NCBI GenBank assembly: GCA_025210515.1
Contig: JAOARM010000038.1
Location: forward strand, 1 to 64,000
Direction: 5' to 3'
Length of the DNA: 64,000 bases
Source of the DNA: Vallitalea sp.
Lineage (GTDB): Bacteria > Bacillota > Clostridia > Lachnospirales > Vallitaleaceae
Below the pieces are notes generated by a model. The model was not told the DNA's origin, ran no database searches, and saw only the letters and a list, made by a program, of their open reading frames with translations. Both the position numbers and the translations under genes were made by a program. This document shows, piece after piece, positions 1 to 8,844 of this stretch (its first letter is position 1; every line of letters begins with the position of its first letter).

Positions 1-69
1 ATGTCATTAAGTTCCGTATCTGTTGTAACCAATGCACTTAGATTAAGAGGATTCAAACCACATAAATAA
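1..69 (+). CDS. copA: Copper-translocating P-type ATPase, C-terminal end (partial)
   Basis: The first 22 codons are open from the window edge and end at a TAA. They encode a peptide starting MSLSSVSVVTNALRLRGFKP, which matches the conserved final transmembrane segment of CopA-type P1B ATPases (AMS-SS--VV-NALRLR). The gene begins upstream of the window, so the metal-binding and catalytic domains cannot be checked. Copper specificity is inferred from the Asn and the MS-SS motif of this last helix, which in this family lines the copper site. Confidence 0.75.
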   Translation: MSLSSVSVVTNALRLRGFKPHK

Positions 70-112
70 TATAGTTAAGTAGTTAAGAATATTCTTTCAA
101 ATAATATCTCTT

Positions 113-141
113 TTGGATTAAATCTGTGAACATGGTATAAT
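113..141 (+). promoter_or_regulatory. Sigma-A-type promoter for the YukJ-like gene
   Basis: The -35 TTGGAT (113-118) and -10 TATAAT (136-141) are separated by 17 bases, with a TGn extension at 133-135. The site lies 55 bases upstream of the start codon at 197. Confidence 0.7.
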
Positions 142-196
142 ATAATTATATTAGTACAAATAGCTTACAGAAATATACAAAAGAGAGGAGAATTAT

Positions 197-886
197 ATGA
201 GTTCTCATTCGTACGGACTATTAAAATGTAAAGCAGTAGGAGCACAAGAAGAAAGAGATAATAACAGACCACATTATCATATTCATGTTAAGGTTAACGA
301 TGAAGATTATAGAGTATCAGTAAATATTAAATCAAATGAATCGCCTTCTGAGCTATTATTTTATACTAACGATAATTTTAAAGACAAGGTAACATCTATA
401 ATTACTAAGTTACCATATGGGTTTTATTATAATCAAAGTATTGCTATAGATTATGTAAGAGGAGATATGGGATTTGGCATAAAAGATATGAAAAAAATTC
501 CTCATAATAAATTAGGTCCTAACAATGATCTGAATGAAAAGCTAAGTCATTATATTAATATGGCTATGAATTCAGATAAAACTGATTTATATGTATATGG
601 TACAAGATGGAGATCAAGTACTCATTGTAAACCAGATAGAATATTTGATTTTACACCTTCTATGGGTATGCATGATATTCATATGAATCAAGGAAATATT
701 AAACATTGGCAAAAAGATAATGGGGTATGGCAAGATGGATGTATTTTGATTCATTTTACTGAAACAAATAAATGGGTCGGTATATTTCTAGCATTTCAAT
801 CACAGTCTTGGATAACAGATGATTGTACAGGAAACAAAAAGGATTATCATAAGAAAAATAAGATTAATAAATATAGATATAAATAA
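197..886 (+). CDS. YukJ-like DUF2278 family protein
   Basis: This is a 229-residue soluble protein with no signal peptide or membrane segment. The N-terminus (SYGLLKCKAVG) followed by HYHIHV, the central YNQSIAIDYVRGD segment and the late segment GIHMNQGN-like/DGCILIHF correspond to the YukJ/DUF2278 family, whose biochemical role is not known. The ribosome binding site AGAGAGGAG sits 8 bases before the ATG. The gene is monocistronic, with its own promoter, and faces the convergent SPOR lipoprotein gene. The family call is from recognition of conserved blocks and the length is typical. Confidence 0.7.
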   Translation: MSSHSYGLLKCKAVGAQEERDNNRPHYHIHVKVNDEDYRVSVNIKSNESPSELLFYTNDNFKDKVTSIITKLPYGFYYNQSIAIDYVRGDMGFGIKDMKKIPHNKLGPNNDLNEKLSHYINMAMNSDKTDLYVYGTRWRSSTHCKPDRIFDFTPSMGMHDIHMNQGNIKHWQKDNGVWQDGCILIHFTETNKWVGIFLAFQSQSWITDDCTGNKKDYHKKNKINKYRYK

Positions 887-944
887 AAAGAGAATATTGT
901 ATCTTACTTCAAGAAGTTGCTAAGAAAACACTGAATTAAATGTA

Positions 945-1010
945 ACTAGTGTAGGGTAATAATTATGTCAGCTATTTAATCTTCTGATTAAAACAGCTGA
1001 CATAGCACGT
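945..1010 (+). repeat. Degenerate copy of a palindromic interspersed element, doubling as a terminator hairpin
   Basis: The stretch contains TAGGGTAATA followed by a hairpin with arms TATGTCAGCT (964-973) and AGCTGACATA (995-1004) and an inner TTTAATC/GATTAAA stem. The order and sequence match the left inverted repeat plus core hairpin of the two full elements at 47671-47794 and 54725-54841, but the right half is missing. It lies between convergent genes, so it can act as a terminator for either. Confidence 0.6.
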
Positions 1011-1020
1011 TTATTGTTAA

Positions 1021-1566
1021 TTATTTAATTACGAAACTTTCAAACCCAGATTTCTTTAACATATCTTTCTTAATATTGGCATTATTCAACTTGCTATATG
1101 TACCAGCAATTACACGAAACTTATTATTAGAAGAAAGAATAAATGCATCAAAACCTTTAGCTTTTAGGCTAGTTACTTTCTTATTGGCATTTTCTTTTGT
1201 AGTATAAGAACCAGCAACTACGCGGTAGTATGTTTTTGATGATGAAGTGGAAGTTGGTTTTACTTGAGGTTTTTCTGATTCTTTTTTCTTATTCAGTTCG
1301 TCAGTTAAAGAGTCAACTTTAGTATTTAATTCTTCTATTTGTTTATCATTATTTTCTAGTTTTGATTCTAGTTCTTTGATTTTAGTTCTGCTTTCTTCAT
1401 CAACTTGGGGTTTGATTGTATCAGTTGGTGTTAAGCTGTCTTCATTAGATTGTTCAGTTTGATTAGTTAAGTTATCTGATGTAGTTTCTTCTTTTGGTTC
1501 ATCTTTCTGGCAACCAGCAAGCACTAATGATAGTAGAATCATGCTAATTAATAATAATTTTTTCAA
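1021..1566 (-). CDS. SPOR-domain lipoprotein
   Basis: The 181-residue protein begins with a lipoprotein signal peptide whose lipobox is LAGC (Cys19), so it should be membrane anchored on the outer face. Residues about 20-55 are a Ser/Thr/Glu-rich linker, about 60-95 a heptad-like coiled coil, and about 112-181 a SPOR-type domain (YYRVVAGSYTTKENA ... FRVIAGTYSKLNNA) of the kind that binds denuded peptidoglycan glycans. The start is a TTG, seven bases after GAGGAG. A role in cell-wall remodelling or division is inferred from the SPOR domain only. Confidence 0.8.
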   Translation of the reverse strand: MKKLLLISMILLSLVLAGCQKDEPKEETTSDNLTNQTEQSNEDSLTPTDTIKPQVDEESRTKIKELESKLENNDKQIEELNTKVDSLTDELNKKKESEKPQVKPTSTSSSKTYYRVVAGSYTTKENANKKVTSLKAKGFDAFILSSNNKFRVIAGTYSKLNNANIKKDMLKKSGFESFVIK

Positions 1567-1941
1567 TGTAATCTCCTCCTCGGTAGTATAGCACTTAAAA
1601 TTTGTTATATAAAAATGCTATAGTATCTTTTGTTTTATAGTATAATCTTTACTATCTTAGATTATAGAGCAGATATATGTCGATTACAATATAATATTAT
1701 AATTTGTTTTTGTTTTGTAATATGAAGGTAATGTATGAAGAAGTAAAAAATAGCTTTTATAAGTAAATGATTTGAGATATAATATTCTGTGGAACTAATA
1801 TTATAAGTTGCTATTTACAATTTAATTGGAACATGGTTTAATATAATAAACAAGCAAAGCGTTAAAGTGGTAAAAAGTATTTATCAGCTTATTATCATAA
1901 AAGTAAAAATAATAATTAATACACATACATAAGGAGGAAAT
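1567..1941. other. Divergent intergenic region between the SPOR lipoprotein gene and asnA
   Basis: This 375-base AT-rich stretch holds the leftward promoter described separately. It has two rightward TATAAT-like boxes (near 1776 and 1831) that could serve asnA but lack convincing -35 partners. No T-box motif, riboswitch or open reading frame of note was seen. Confidence 0.5.
1661..1689 (-). promoter_or_regulatory. Promoter for the SPOR lipoprotein gene
   Basis: On the minus strand, -35 TTGTAA (1684-1689) and -10 TATAAT (1661-1666) are 17 bases apart. This gives a leader of about 90 bases before the TTG start at 1566. Confidence 0.5.
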
Positions 1942-2949
1942 ATGAAGAAATTAACGATTATTGATGGATATAAGTCTAACATGAGTTTAATGGAAACAGA
2001 AATCGCAATTAAAGAGACAAAAGATTATTTTGAAAAAGCGTTAGCAAAAGCTCTTAATTTAACAAGAGTATCAGCACCGCTATTTGTATTACCAGAAACA
2101 GGATTAAATGATAATCTTAATGGATTTGAAAGACCAGTAAGTTTTGATATACAAGAAACTGGTAAAGTTGCTGAGATAGTACATTCTCTAGCAAAATGGA
2201 AGAGAATGGCACTTCATCGTTATGAAGTGGAATCAGGAAATGGTATATATACTGATATGAATGCTATTAGAAGAGATGAAGAAATGGATAATCTTCATTC
2301 TATTTATGTAGATCAATGGGATTGGGAAAAAGTTATAGATAAAACTGATCGTAATGAAGAGTATTTGAAAGAAGTTGTAAAATGTATTTATGGTGCATTC
2401 AAAGATACAGAAAGTTATTTGTATGATAAATATCCTTTCCTTGGTAAGAATTTACCAGAGGAAATTAAATTTATAACAACTAGTGAACTTGAAGATATGT
2501 ATCCAGAGTTACAACCTTCTGAAAGAGAGAATATGATCGCTAAAGAACATTATGCAGTATTTATCATGAAAATAGGTGGAGTACTTAAATCTGGGGAAAA
2601 ACATGATGGAAGAGCACCAGATTATGATGATTGGGAATTAAATGGAGATATAGTATTCTTCAACCCAGTATTAGATAGAGCTTTTGAATTATCATCTATG
2701 GGTATTAGAGTAGATGAAGAATCTCTCGAGAAACAATTAGTGATAACTAATTCAGAAGAAAGAAAAGAACTTAAATATCATCAAATGATATTAAATAAAG
2801 AATTACCTTATACAATAGGTGGTGGAATCGGTCAATCTAGAATATGTATGTATTTCTTGAGAAAAGCACATATTGGAGAAGTACAAGCAAGTATCTGGTC
2901 AGAACAAATGATAAAAGACTGTGAAGCATCAGGAATAAAATTACTGTAA
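1942..2949 (+). CDS. asnA: Aspartate--ammonia ligase (AsnA type)
   Basis: AsnA makes asparagine from aspartate, ammonia and ATP in the cytosol; it is a class II aminoacyl-tRNA-synthetase-like enzyme. The 335-residue length is standard. Visible family blocks include SAPLFV near residue 40, RPVSFDI, the motif KWKRMAL near 87, [10 protein letters not shown](L/M)[14 protein letters not shown] at about 112-132, and a glycine-rich IGGGIGQSR near 292 that matches motif 3. The ribosome binding site AAGGAGG is seven bases from the ATG. The gene stands alone between its leader and a large terminator hairpin. No T-box is visible, although AsnA genes in many Firmicutes have one. Confidence 0.95.
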   Translation: MKKLTIIDGYKSNMSLMETEIAIKETKDYFEKALAKALNLTRVSAPLFVLPETGLNDNLNGFERPVSFDIQETGKVAEIVHSLAKWKRMALHRYEVESGNGIYTDMNAIRRDEEMDNLHSIYVDQWDWEKVIDKTDRNEEYLKEVVKCIYGAFKDTESYLYDKYPFLGKNLPEEIKFITTSELEDMYPELQPSERENMIAKEHYAVFIMKIGGVLKSGEKHDGRAPDYDDWELNGDIVFFNPVLDRAFELSSMGIRVDEESLEKQLVITNSEERKELKYHQMILNKELPYTIGGGIGQSRICMYFLRKAHIGEVQASIWSEQMIKDCEASGIKLL

Positions 2950-2976
2950 TACTTATAAATAATAACAGAGACTAGG

Positions 2977-3108
2977 AAATCCAAAGTAATAATTGATTCA
3001 TAGAAAATAAATATGACTATATGAAATATATTTAGTTACAAGTATAGATTTTTTATTTAGTCATAACCATTTCTATGAATTGATTAGTTAAACTTTGGAT
3101 TTTTTTTA
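2977..3108 (+). terminator. Long imperfect palindrome ending in a T-run, downstream of asnA
   Basis: The outer arms AAATCCAAAGT (2977-2987) and ACTTTGGATTT (3092-3102) pair perfectly. They are followed inward by ATTCATAGAAA/TTTCTATGAAT and TATGACTA/TAGTCATA, so about 126 bases can fold back before a run of eight T. It is far larger than a simple terminator and may be a degenerate palindromic element used as one. Confidence 0.6.
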
Positions 3109-3230
3109 TAAAAATACTCATAATTTATTAAATGTAACAAAAATAAGGTTATATCCTATAATAATATTATAAGTTGAATTAAGTGTATATTCAGCATAAG
3201 TATAATAATGTTGTCATAGGAGAGATGCAT

Positions 3231-4097
3231 ATGGATATGTTTGATTGTGGAATTTATTCTTTTGTAAATACCATTACTGTAGAAACAATTAGGTACTTTG
3301 CTAAAAATTCTTTCCAACATATTGACGTACTTTTGAGTCAAACACAAAATAGTGAAGTTACATTATATGACAATCTTAATAATGAACTGAAGAAACTATA
3401 TAAGTCATTTAAAATTATTTATAATGACTTAGAAAAAGTCAATAGTGATACTAATATCTATTTTATGCTTAAAAAATTTTTGAAAACTAATGATAAATTT
3501 GTTATATTACTAGAAAGATTGAAGTTTGAAGGGTATAATGGCTATCCAGCTTTATATCAAGTAATATATCATATATTATATGAACAAATGTATATTAAAG
3601 AGATATTTAGACCTTTGATGTACACTCGTGATATACAGCCAAAAAACGTAGTAATTAATTCAGCTTTTAGAAAAATGAGTTTAGGAACTAATCCTATAGA
3701 CTGCATTTACGGGCAATTATATTTTTGGAGTTTAATAGGAGCTGAGCATCCATCAATTATTATGAATATAAGTATTGATGAAACAAACCAATTGCCAATG
3801 AAAACAATTAATAAATTAAAGAATATTACAAAGAGATTTAACAATATTAATTATAACTTATCTGAGATTTATCCAAAGTTAAATAGCGACAATCTTAGTG
3901 ATATACTTTATAAATTCGTAGAATTAAACAATGAGTTTATAACTTTACTCAATGAACTTGCGACAAATCCACAGTATATGCCTATAAATATGAAAAAACA
4001 TTTACTAAAACTATTTTTTAATTTGTTGGAGCATATAACTTATGAACATATATATGCAAAAGATTTAATGAACAAAATAATAAAAAGTCAATACTAA
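3231..4097 (+). CDS. DUF2935-like helical protein
   Basis: This is a 288-residue, mostly helical, cytosolic protein. The second half holds LYFWSLIGAEHPSIIM near residue 165, resembling the FW---MKEH----- signature that occurs twice in DUF2935 proteins of Firmicutes, and the C-terminus LEHITYEHIYAKDLM resembles the second helical bundle. The resemblance is divergent and the function of DUF2935 is unknown. An upstream in-frame GTG exists at 3183, but AGGAG at 3218-3222 places the ATG at 3231 with an 8-base spacing. A further ATG at 3237 is also possible. No neighbouring gene suggests a role. Confidence 0.5.
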   Translation: MDMFDCGIYSFVNTITVETIRYFAKNSFQHIDVLLSQTQNSEVTLYDNLNNELKKLYKSFKIIYNDLEKVNSDTNIYFMLKKFLKTNDKFVILLERLKFEGYNGYPALYQVIYHILYEQMYIKEIFRPLMYTRDIQPKNVVINSAFRKMSLGTNPIDCIYGQLYFWSLIGAEHPSIIMNISIDETNQLPMKTINKLKNITKRFNNINYNLSEIYPKLNSDNLSDILYKFVELNNEFITLLNELATNPQYMPINMKKHLLKLFFNLLEHITYEHIYAKDLMNKIIKSQY

Positions 4098-4223
4098 ATT
4101 TTAAAAAACCAAATATTACCATAATATCTACTTTTAATTTGTTTTAAAAAAGAGTATACTAATAACATATAATTTACAAGAAATGTTCTATATAACATAT
4201 TATAGTTAAAGGAGATAATAGTT

Positions 4224-4274
4224 TTGTATAGAATGCGTATAGTTATTTTTCTAAATCATTACATATTTTTTTGA
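4224..4274 (+). CDS. Possible 16-codon small ORF upstream of degV
   Basis: A TTG at 4224 follows AAAGGAG with a suitable spacing and opens a 16-codon frame (MYRMRIVIFLNHYIFF) ending at TGA 4272-4274, just before degV. It could be a leader peptide, but nothing beyond the ribosome binding site supports translation. Confidence 0.2.
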   Translation: MYRMRIVIFLNHYIFF

Positions 4275-4311
4275 AATGATGTATATTCATTTCTTTGACA
4301 GGAGGACAAAT

Positions 4312-5262
4312 ATGATAAAAATAATGGCAGACTCAACTTGTGATTTATCAAAAGATATTATTGAAAAATATAATATTGGAATTGCGCCATTAACAATCAA
4401 CATTGAAGGTAAAGTATATAGAGATAAAGTAGATATAACAGCAGATAAGTTTTTCACAATTATTGAAGAGTTGAAAGAGCCACCAACTACATCAATGCCT
4501 AACCCAACAGAATATCTTAAAGTAATTAATGATGCGATAGATGAAGGAAATACAAAGATATTATGTATATGTATGTCTAGTGGTACTAGTGGTTCTTATC
4601 AATCAGCAGTACTTGCAAAAGATTTGTTTTATGAAGAAAATGAAAATTCCGATATAAAAATATATGTAGTCGATTCTAAATGTATGAGTCATGGAAGTGG
4701 ATGGCTCATTTTAAAAAGTGCTATGTTAAGAGAACAAGGAGCTACTTTCCAAGAGATAATTGATTTTAACGAGAAATATAAAACAAGTATTAAACATTTT
4801 TTATCAGTAGATGATCTTGACCATTTAATTAGGAGTGGAAGGCTTACTAATGCCAGTGCATTAATTGGGAAAATATTAAAAATAAAACCAATAATGTCTA
4901 TGAAAAAAGGTCGAGGTTCAATAGTTGCCAAAGAAAGAGGAAGAAAAAAAGTCCTTAAACACTATGTAGATGAATTTAATAGAAGAATAGATAAACAACT
5001 TACTGATTTCATTATAATTGGATATACATCAGATATTAAATACGCAGAGAATCTTATTGAAAGAATAAAAAGAGATTCAGATTATGATGGTAAAATATAT
5101 ATAATGCAAATGGGAGTGGCGGTAGGAACTCATGTGGGTTTAGGTGCTATCTCTATGTTCTTTGTGGAAAAAGGTCATGAAAAAGATAATTTATTAGTTA
5201 ATAGAATGCACAATATAGTAGATAAAACTAATGATTTAATAGATAAGATTAAGAAAAATTAA
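4312..5262 (+). CDS. DegV family fatty-acid-binding protein
   Basis: The 316-residue product has the DegV hallmarks: DSTCDLS at residues 6-12, TTSMPNP near 60 (TSxPxP motif), MSSGTSGSYQSA near 87-98 and the acyl-chain-binding C-terminal domain with SGRLTNA near 173. DegV/FakB proteins bind a fatty acid and hand it to the FakA kinase for acyl-phosphate production; no FakA is in the window. The open frame extends to 4276, but GGAGG at 4301-4305 before the ATG at 4312 fixes the start and gives the conserved N-terminus MIKIMADS. The gene appears monocistronic. Confidence 0.9.
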   Translation: MIKIMADSTCDLSKDIIEKYNIGIAPLTINIEGKVYRDKVDITADKFFTIIEELKEPPTTSMPNPTEYLKVINDAIDEGNTKILCICMSSGTSGSYQSAVLAKDLFYEENENSDIKIYVVDSKCMSHGSGWLILKSAMLREQGATFQEIIDFNEKYKTSIKHFLSVDDLDHLIRSGRLTNASALIGKILKIKPIMSMKKGRGSIVAKERGRKKVLKHYVDEFNRRIDKQLTDFIIIGYTSDIKYAENLIERIKRDSDYDGKIYIMQMGVAVGTHVGLGAISMFFVEKGHEKDNLLVNRMHNIVDKTNDLIDKIKKN

Positions 5263-5317
5263 TTTGTATTAGCAGATACAATATTATAGCTATAATAATA
5301 ATTAGACTATAAATTTG

Positions 5318-5352
5318 GGTCTTATGGATAAAAATATATTATCCATAAGACC
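5318..5352. terminator. Bidirectional hairpin between degV and pyrI
   Basis: A perfect 14-base-pair stem, GGTCTTATGGATAA (5318-5331) with TTATCCATAAGACC (5339-5352) and a seven-base loop, lies between convergent genes. The T-run on either side is weak. Confidence 0.65.
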
Positions 5353-5411
5353 ACTTTAGATTTTACAATGTTATTTGTAAAATGATTAATTTATATATCA
5401 TGTTTAAGTGT

Positions 5412-5834
5412 TTATAAAGAAGTTCTTGTATCACAGTACTCACATTTATATTCTTTTTTATGGGCATTTACTAAAGTAAAAGTAATATCTTCATTTTTTT
5501 CAATAGTAGTTACGCATCTTGGATTTTTACATGTTAAAATACCAACAACTTTTTCTGGAATAGAAAGCTTGATTTTATTAACAACTTCTTCGTTTTCTAT
5601 AATAGTTATTGTTAGATTAGGATCAATCAATCCAAGAACATCTAAATTCAAATCAATTACATTATCTATTTTTATTAAATCTTTTTTACCTAATTTATTA
5701 GAATGAGCATTTTTAATTAAAGCAGTGGTACAGTCAGCTTCATCTAGCTTTAGTTCTTTGAAAATCTTATATCCTAGCCCAGCTTTAATGTGGTCAATTA
5801 CGATTCCTTTTTTAATACCATTTATTTTAAGCAA
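5412..5834 (-). CDS. pyrI: Aspartate carbamoyltransferase regulatory subunit
   Basis: PyrI is the nucleotide-binding regulatory chain of aspartate transcarbamoylase. The 140-residue protein has the N-terminal allosteric domain ([15 protein letters not shown]) and a C-terminal zinc domain with Cys102, Cys107, Cys131 and Cys134 (CKNPRC ... CEYC), which docks to PyrB. It overlaps the end of pyrB by eight bases, so translation is probably coupled. The reading frame is complete and of ordinary length for clostridial PyrI. Allosteric control of the holoenzyme by nucleotides is expected from the family. Confidence 0.95.
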   Translation of the reverse strand: MLKINGIKKGIVIDHIKAGLGYKIFKELKLDEADCTTALIKNAHSNKLGKKDLIKIDNVIDLNLDVLGLIDPNLTITIIENEEVVNKIKLSIPEKVVGILTCKNPRCVTTIEKNEDITFTLVNAHKKEYKCEYCDTRTSL

Positions 5835-6750
5835 TATTATCCCCTCCCAATAATTTTATAATAAGTGCCATACGGACAAACATACCATATTTCGCTTGAT
5901 TAAAATATACAGATCTTTTATCATTATCAATTTCACTACTTATTTCATCTACTCTTGGAAGTGGGTGAAGAACTATCATATCTTCTTTTGCATGTTGCAA
6001 TTTATTATTATCTAGTATGTAATATCCTTTTAATCTTAGGTATTCTTCTTCATTAAAAAAACGTTCTCTTTGGATACGTGTCATATATAGAATATCTAAT
6101 TCTGGGATTGCTTCTTCAAGACTGGATGTTTGATAATATTCATGATGAATAAGTTCGTCTGTAATATAAGATGGAATTTCAAGCTCTGGGGGAGAGATAA
6201 AAACAAATTTCATATTAGAGTATCTTGAAAGTGCTTTCACTAAAGAATGAACAGTTCTTCCAAATTTTAGATCACCACATAAACCTATAACATTATTAGA
6301 AATAGTTTTTTTATAAGATCTAATTGTTAATAAATCTGTAAGGGTTTGGGTAGGATGTTGATGACCACCATCACCTGCGTTGATAACAGGAATATTAGAG
6401 TATTTAGAAGCGAGTTTGGGAGCGCCTTCTTTTGGATGTCTCATAACTGCAATGTCAGAATAACACCCAACAGTTCTTATTGTATCTGCGATACTTTCGC
6501 CTTTTGATACAGATGAAGAATTAGGTTCTGAAAAACCAATAACTTGACCTCCAAGTCTAAGCATGGCTGCCTCAAAACTAAATCTTGTGCGTGTAGATGG
6601 TTCATAAAATAGTGTTGCTAGAAGTTTACCTTTACAAATATCTAAGTATTTTTCAGGATATTTGATAATAGAGTCAGCTAGAGTAAAAATCTCCTCTAAT
6701 TCATTAAGTGTAAAATCATTGGGTTCAATTAAGTGTTTTCCCTTTAACAT
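5827..6750 (-). CDS. pyrB: Aspartate carbamoyltransferase catalytic subunit
   Basis: PyrB condenses carbamoyl phosphate with aspartate, the committed step of pyrimidine synthesis. The 307-residue protein carries the carbamoyl-phosphate motif [10 protein letters not shown] (51-60), [10 protein letters not shown] near 127 and HPLPRVDEI near 260, which together build the active site. It is first in a two-gene pyrB-pyrI operon. The AAGGAGG site lies upstream of the ATG. A sigma-A promoter and a PyrR-like RNA hairpin lie in the leader (6808-6872), so expression probably responds to pyrimidine level. No pyrR or other pyr genes are in the window. Confidence 0.97.
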   Translation of the reverse strand: MLKGKHLIEPNDFTLNELEEIFTLADSIIKYPEKYLDICKGKLLATLFYEPSTRTRFSFEAAMLRLGGQVIGFSEPNSSSVSKGESIADTIRTVGCYSDIAVMRHPKEGAPKLASKYSNIPVINAGDGGHQHPTQTLTDLLTIRSYKKTISNNVIGLCGDLKFGRTVHSLVKALSRYSNMKFVFISPPELEIPSYITDELIHHEYYQTSSLEEAIPELDILYMTRIQRERFFNEEEYLRLKGYYILDNNKLQHAKEDMIVLHPLPRVDEISSEIDNDKRSVYFNQAKYGMFVRMALIIKLLGGDNIA

Positions 6751-6807
6751 TATATTTCCTCCTTTTTAGTATCACTGTACTAGATTAAAGGTGGCTACTA
6801 TTTAATT

Positions 6808-6822
6808 AGTCTCTCTTGGACT
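6808..6822 (-). promoter_or_regulatory. PyrR-binding-like hairpin in the pyrB leader
   Basis: On the minus strand the RNA reads AGTCCAAGAGAGACT: an AGUC/GACU stem with loop CAAGAGA. The known PyrR recognition loop is ARUCCAGAGAGGYU, so this differs by one inserted A and a stem-base change. It begins about 15 bases after the predicted transcription start. No downstream attenuator terminator is obvious, so control may be translational. Confidence 0.55.
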
Positions 6823-6843
6823 ATTTAACTACCTATCTTAGTT

Positions 6844-6872
6844 AGAATAACATGGTTATAATTAATAGTCAA
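6844..6872 (-). promoter_or_regulatory. pyrB promoter
   Basis: On the minus strand, -35 TTGACT (6867-6872) and -10 TATTCT (6844-6849) are 17 bases apart, with a TGn extended -10. Confidence 0.75.
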
Positions 6873-6877
6873 GTATA

Positions 6878-6905
6878 AAAATAAAAGACACCATAAAGGT
6901 GTCTT
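6878..6905 (-). terminator. Terminator of the chemotaxis receptor gene
   Basis: Stem AAGACACC/GGTGTCTT (6885-6892 and 6898-6905) with a five-base loop, followed on the minus strand by a T-rich tail. It overlaps the stop codon. Confidence 0.8.
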
Positions 6906-8607
6906 AAGTAGTAAATTCGGTCATTGAATGATCCAGTTCTTTCACTACATTATTAAGATTATCAGATTCTTTTAAAATAGCTTTCTCGCCTTCACTAACT
7001 TGATTTATTTCTTTAGTAATACCGTTAACTGAACTAATTGTAACGGTCATTTCTGAATTAGTTTTTAATATAGCTTCTTCCATCTCACTACTAGCTTTAG
7101 CTTGATTTGCGGCTAATAATGACATATCGTTAGAAGCTTTTAAAATAGTTTCCATAGATGATATAACTTTTTGTATCTTATTAGCTGTTGATGAAGAATG
7201 CTTATTAGTTTCATTGGAAAGCTTAGAATTATCTAAAATCATTTCATTAACTTTTTCTAATTCAGTTATGATGGATTCGGATAGTTGAGAAACATTATCA
7301 GCTTCTTTATTAGTTTCTTCGGATAATAGTCTAATTTCTTCAGCTACTACAGCAAATCCTTTTCCAGCTTCTCCAGCTCTTGCGGCTTCAATAGATGCAT
7401 TAAGTGCTAATAAATTAGTTTGTGATGCAATATTAGTTATAGTAGTAACAAATTGTTGTATATTTTCAATTTGATTAGTAAGTACATCTGCTTTTCGTAT
7501 TAGACTATCTGAAGAATCTACTACCTGATTAGATAAGTTAAGAGTAGAATTAACATATTCTACTATTTCATTGGCATAATTAGTGGCAATATGTACTTGC
7601 TTGGCAACATTATCACTTTCAAGTGCAGCATCATTGGAACCTTGTGATATTGAATGAATTCCATCCAATACTTCTTGAGTTTGTTGTCCTAACTCATTTA
7701 CTTGCAAGATAACACTATTAACATATTCCTCTACATTGCTAATGTTTTTCCCAGACGAATAAATAATGTCATTAAATTTTTCAATACTACCTTTTATATT
7801 ATTATTTGTATCTGACATAGTTACATGATATTTTTCCATAAAAGTATTAAGTACAGTTTTAATTTGTGAAAGTTCGTCATTAGAAATATCTTTGAAACGA
7901 TATGTAATGTCAAGATTTTCTCCTACGTTTTTAATATCATTTACTAATTCTTTTAGTGGAATAATAATAGAAAGACTTGTTCCAAAACTAATTATTATAG
8001 CAAATATAACTACTAAAATAGTAGAAGCAATTGTAGTAATAATTGATAAATTAACACTATTAAAATAAGTATTTTTATTGGATTCGGCAGTTTCTTCACT
8101 ATATTTTACAATGTTTTCAATTCCTGAAATTACCTTATCAGCTTTTGCTTTTGTACCTTGTTCATTTAAAAATTTTATAATTTCTTTGTCTCTTTTACCA
8201 GCTCTTAATTCTTTTGCAAGTTTTTGAATAACTATTTCATAATCAGCAAAGGCAGTTTTAACTTCTGTTAATAATGCTTTATTTTCATCTGTATTTGCAG
8301 TCATTTCATAATCATTTAATGAATTAGTTACATTATGACAATTATCAAGCATAGCTTGAATAAATTTTTCATCACCTGTTGTAGAACGATAAAAGTTAAT
8401 AATTATTTGATGCATATAGAAGTTTGCTTTATCGGCAGTTATAATGCCGTTAGTTCCTTCATTAACAATTTTAGATACTTGGTGATTACGATGTCTATTA
8501 TTATTAATTTGTACAAATGACATACTGCAATAAATTGTTGTGAATAAAATAACGATAATTAGTAATCTGTTTCTTATACTTATTTTTCTCAAGAAATTAA
8601 AATTCAT
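6904..8607 (-). CDS. Methyl-accepting chemotaxis protein
   Basis: This is a 567-residue membrane receptor. Residues about 13-31 form the first membrane helix and about 32-180 an extracellular four-helix-bundle sensor (4HB_MCP type). The second membrane helix is near 190-212, then comes a HAMP linker starting [12 protein letters not shown]. The rest is a long cytoplasmic signalling coil whose hairpin tip holds [20 protein letters not shown], the invariant CheA/CheW-contact sequence. There is no C-terminal CheR-tethering pentapeptide. The ligand is unknown. It is transcribed alone from a promoter at 8638-8666. The adjacent diguanylate cyclase suggests a shared sensory theme but not necessarily a shared pathway. 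Confidence 0.95.
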   Translation of the reverse strand: MNFNFLRKISIRNRLLIIVILFTTIYCSMSFVQINNNRHRNHQVSKIVNEGTNGIITADKANFYMHQIIINFYRSTTGDEKFIQAMLDNCHNVTNSLNDYEMTANTDENKALLTEVKTAFADYEIVIQKLAKELRAGKRDKEIIKFLNEQGTKAKADKVISGIENIVKYSEETAESNKNTYFNSVNLSIITTIASTILVVIFAIIISFGTSLSIIIPLKELVNDIKNVGENLDITYRFKDISNDELSQIKTVLNTFMEKYHVTMSDTNNNIKGSIEKFNDIIYSSGKNISNVEEYVNSVILQVNELGQQTQEVLDGIHSISQGSNDAALESDNVAKQVHIATNYANEIVEYVNSTLNLSNQVVDSSDSLIRKADVLTNQIENIQQFVTTITNIASQTNLLALNASIEAARAGEAGKGFAVVAEEIRLLSEETNKEADNVSQLSESIITELEKVNEMILDNSKLSNETNKHSSSTANKIQKVISSMETILKASNDMSLLAANQAKASSEMEEAILKTNSEMTVTISSVNGITKEINQVSEGEKAILKESDNLNNVVKELDHSMTEFTT

Positions 8608-8637
8608 TTTTTTGTTCTCCTCTAGTCTAGTGCAGTT

Positions 8638-8666
8638 ATAATAGAATATTGAATAAAATTATACAA
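8638..8666 (-). promoter_or_regulatory. Promoter of the chemotaxis receptor gene
   Basis: On the minus strand, -35 TTGTAT (8661-8666) and -10 TATTAT (8638-8643) are 17 bases apart. The start codon is 30 bases downstream. Confidence 0.6.
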
Positions 8667-8720
8667 TAACTATGAAGTATTAACAATGTTTTTAGCAAAA
8701 GTTGGTTAAGAAATAATACA

Positions 8721-8751
8721 GGAGTACTATATTAAGTTAATATAGTACTCC
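8721..8751. terminator. Perfect 31-base palindrome downstream of the diguanylate cyclase gene
   Basis: GGAGTACTATATTAA (8721-8735) pairs with TTAATATAGTACTCC (8737-8751) around a single G. It lies after the leftward cyclase gene and before the receptor promoter. No long T-run follows, so it may be a terminator or a protein-binding palindrome. Confidence 0.5.
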
Positions 8752-8844
8752 TAAAGTCCTATTTATTGTCTGCCCAAAATTATATGTTGAAATATCTAAT
8801 AATAATTGTGTAATAATCATTTTTTTATGATTAGTATCTTATTA

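Noticed and set aside
1740..1941. T-box leader for asnA
   Set aside because: No GGGTGG-ACCGCG-type T-box sequence or specifier stem is visible in the leader.
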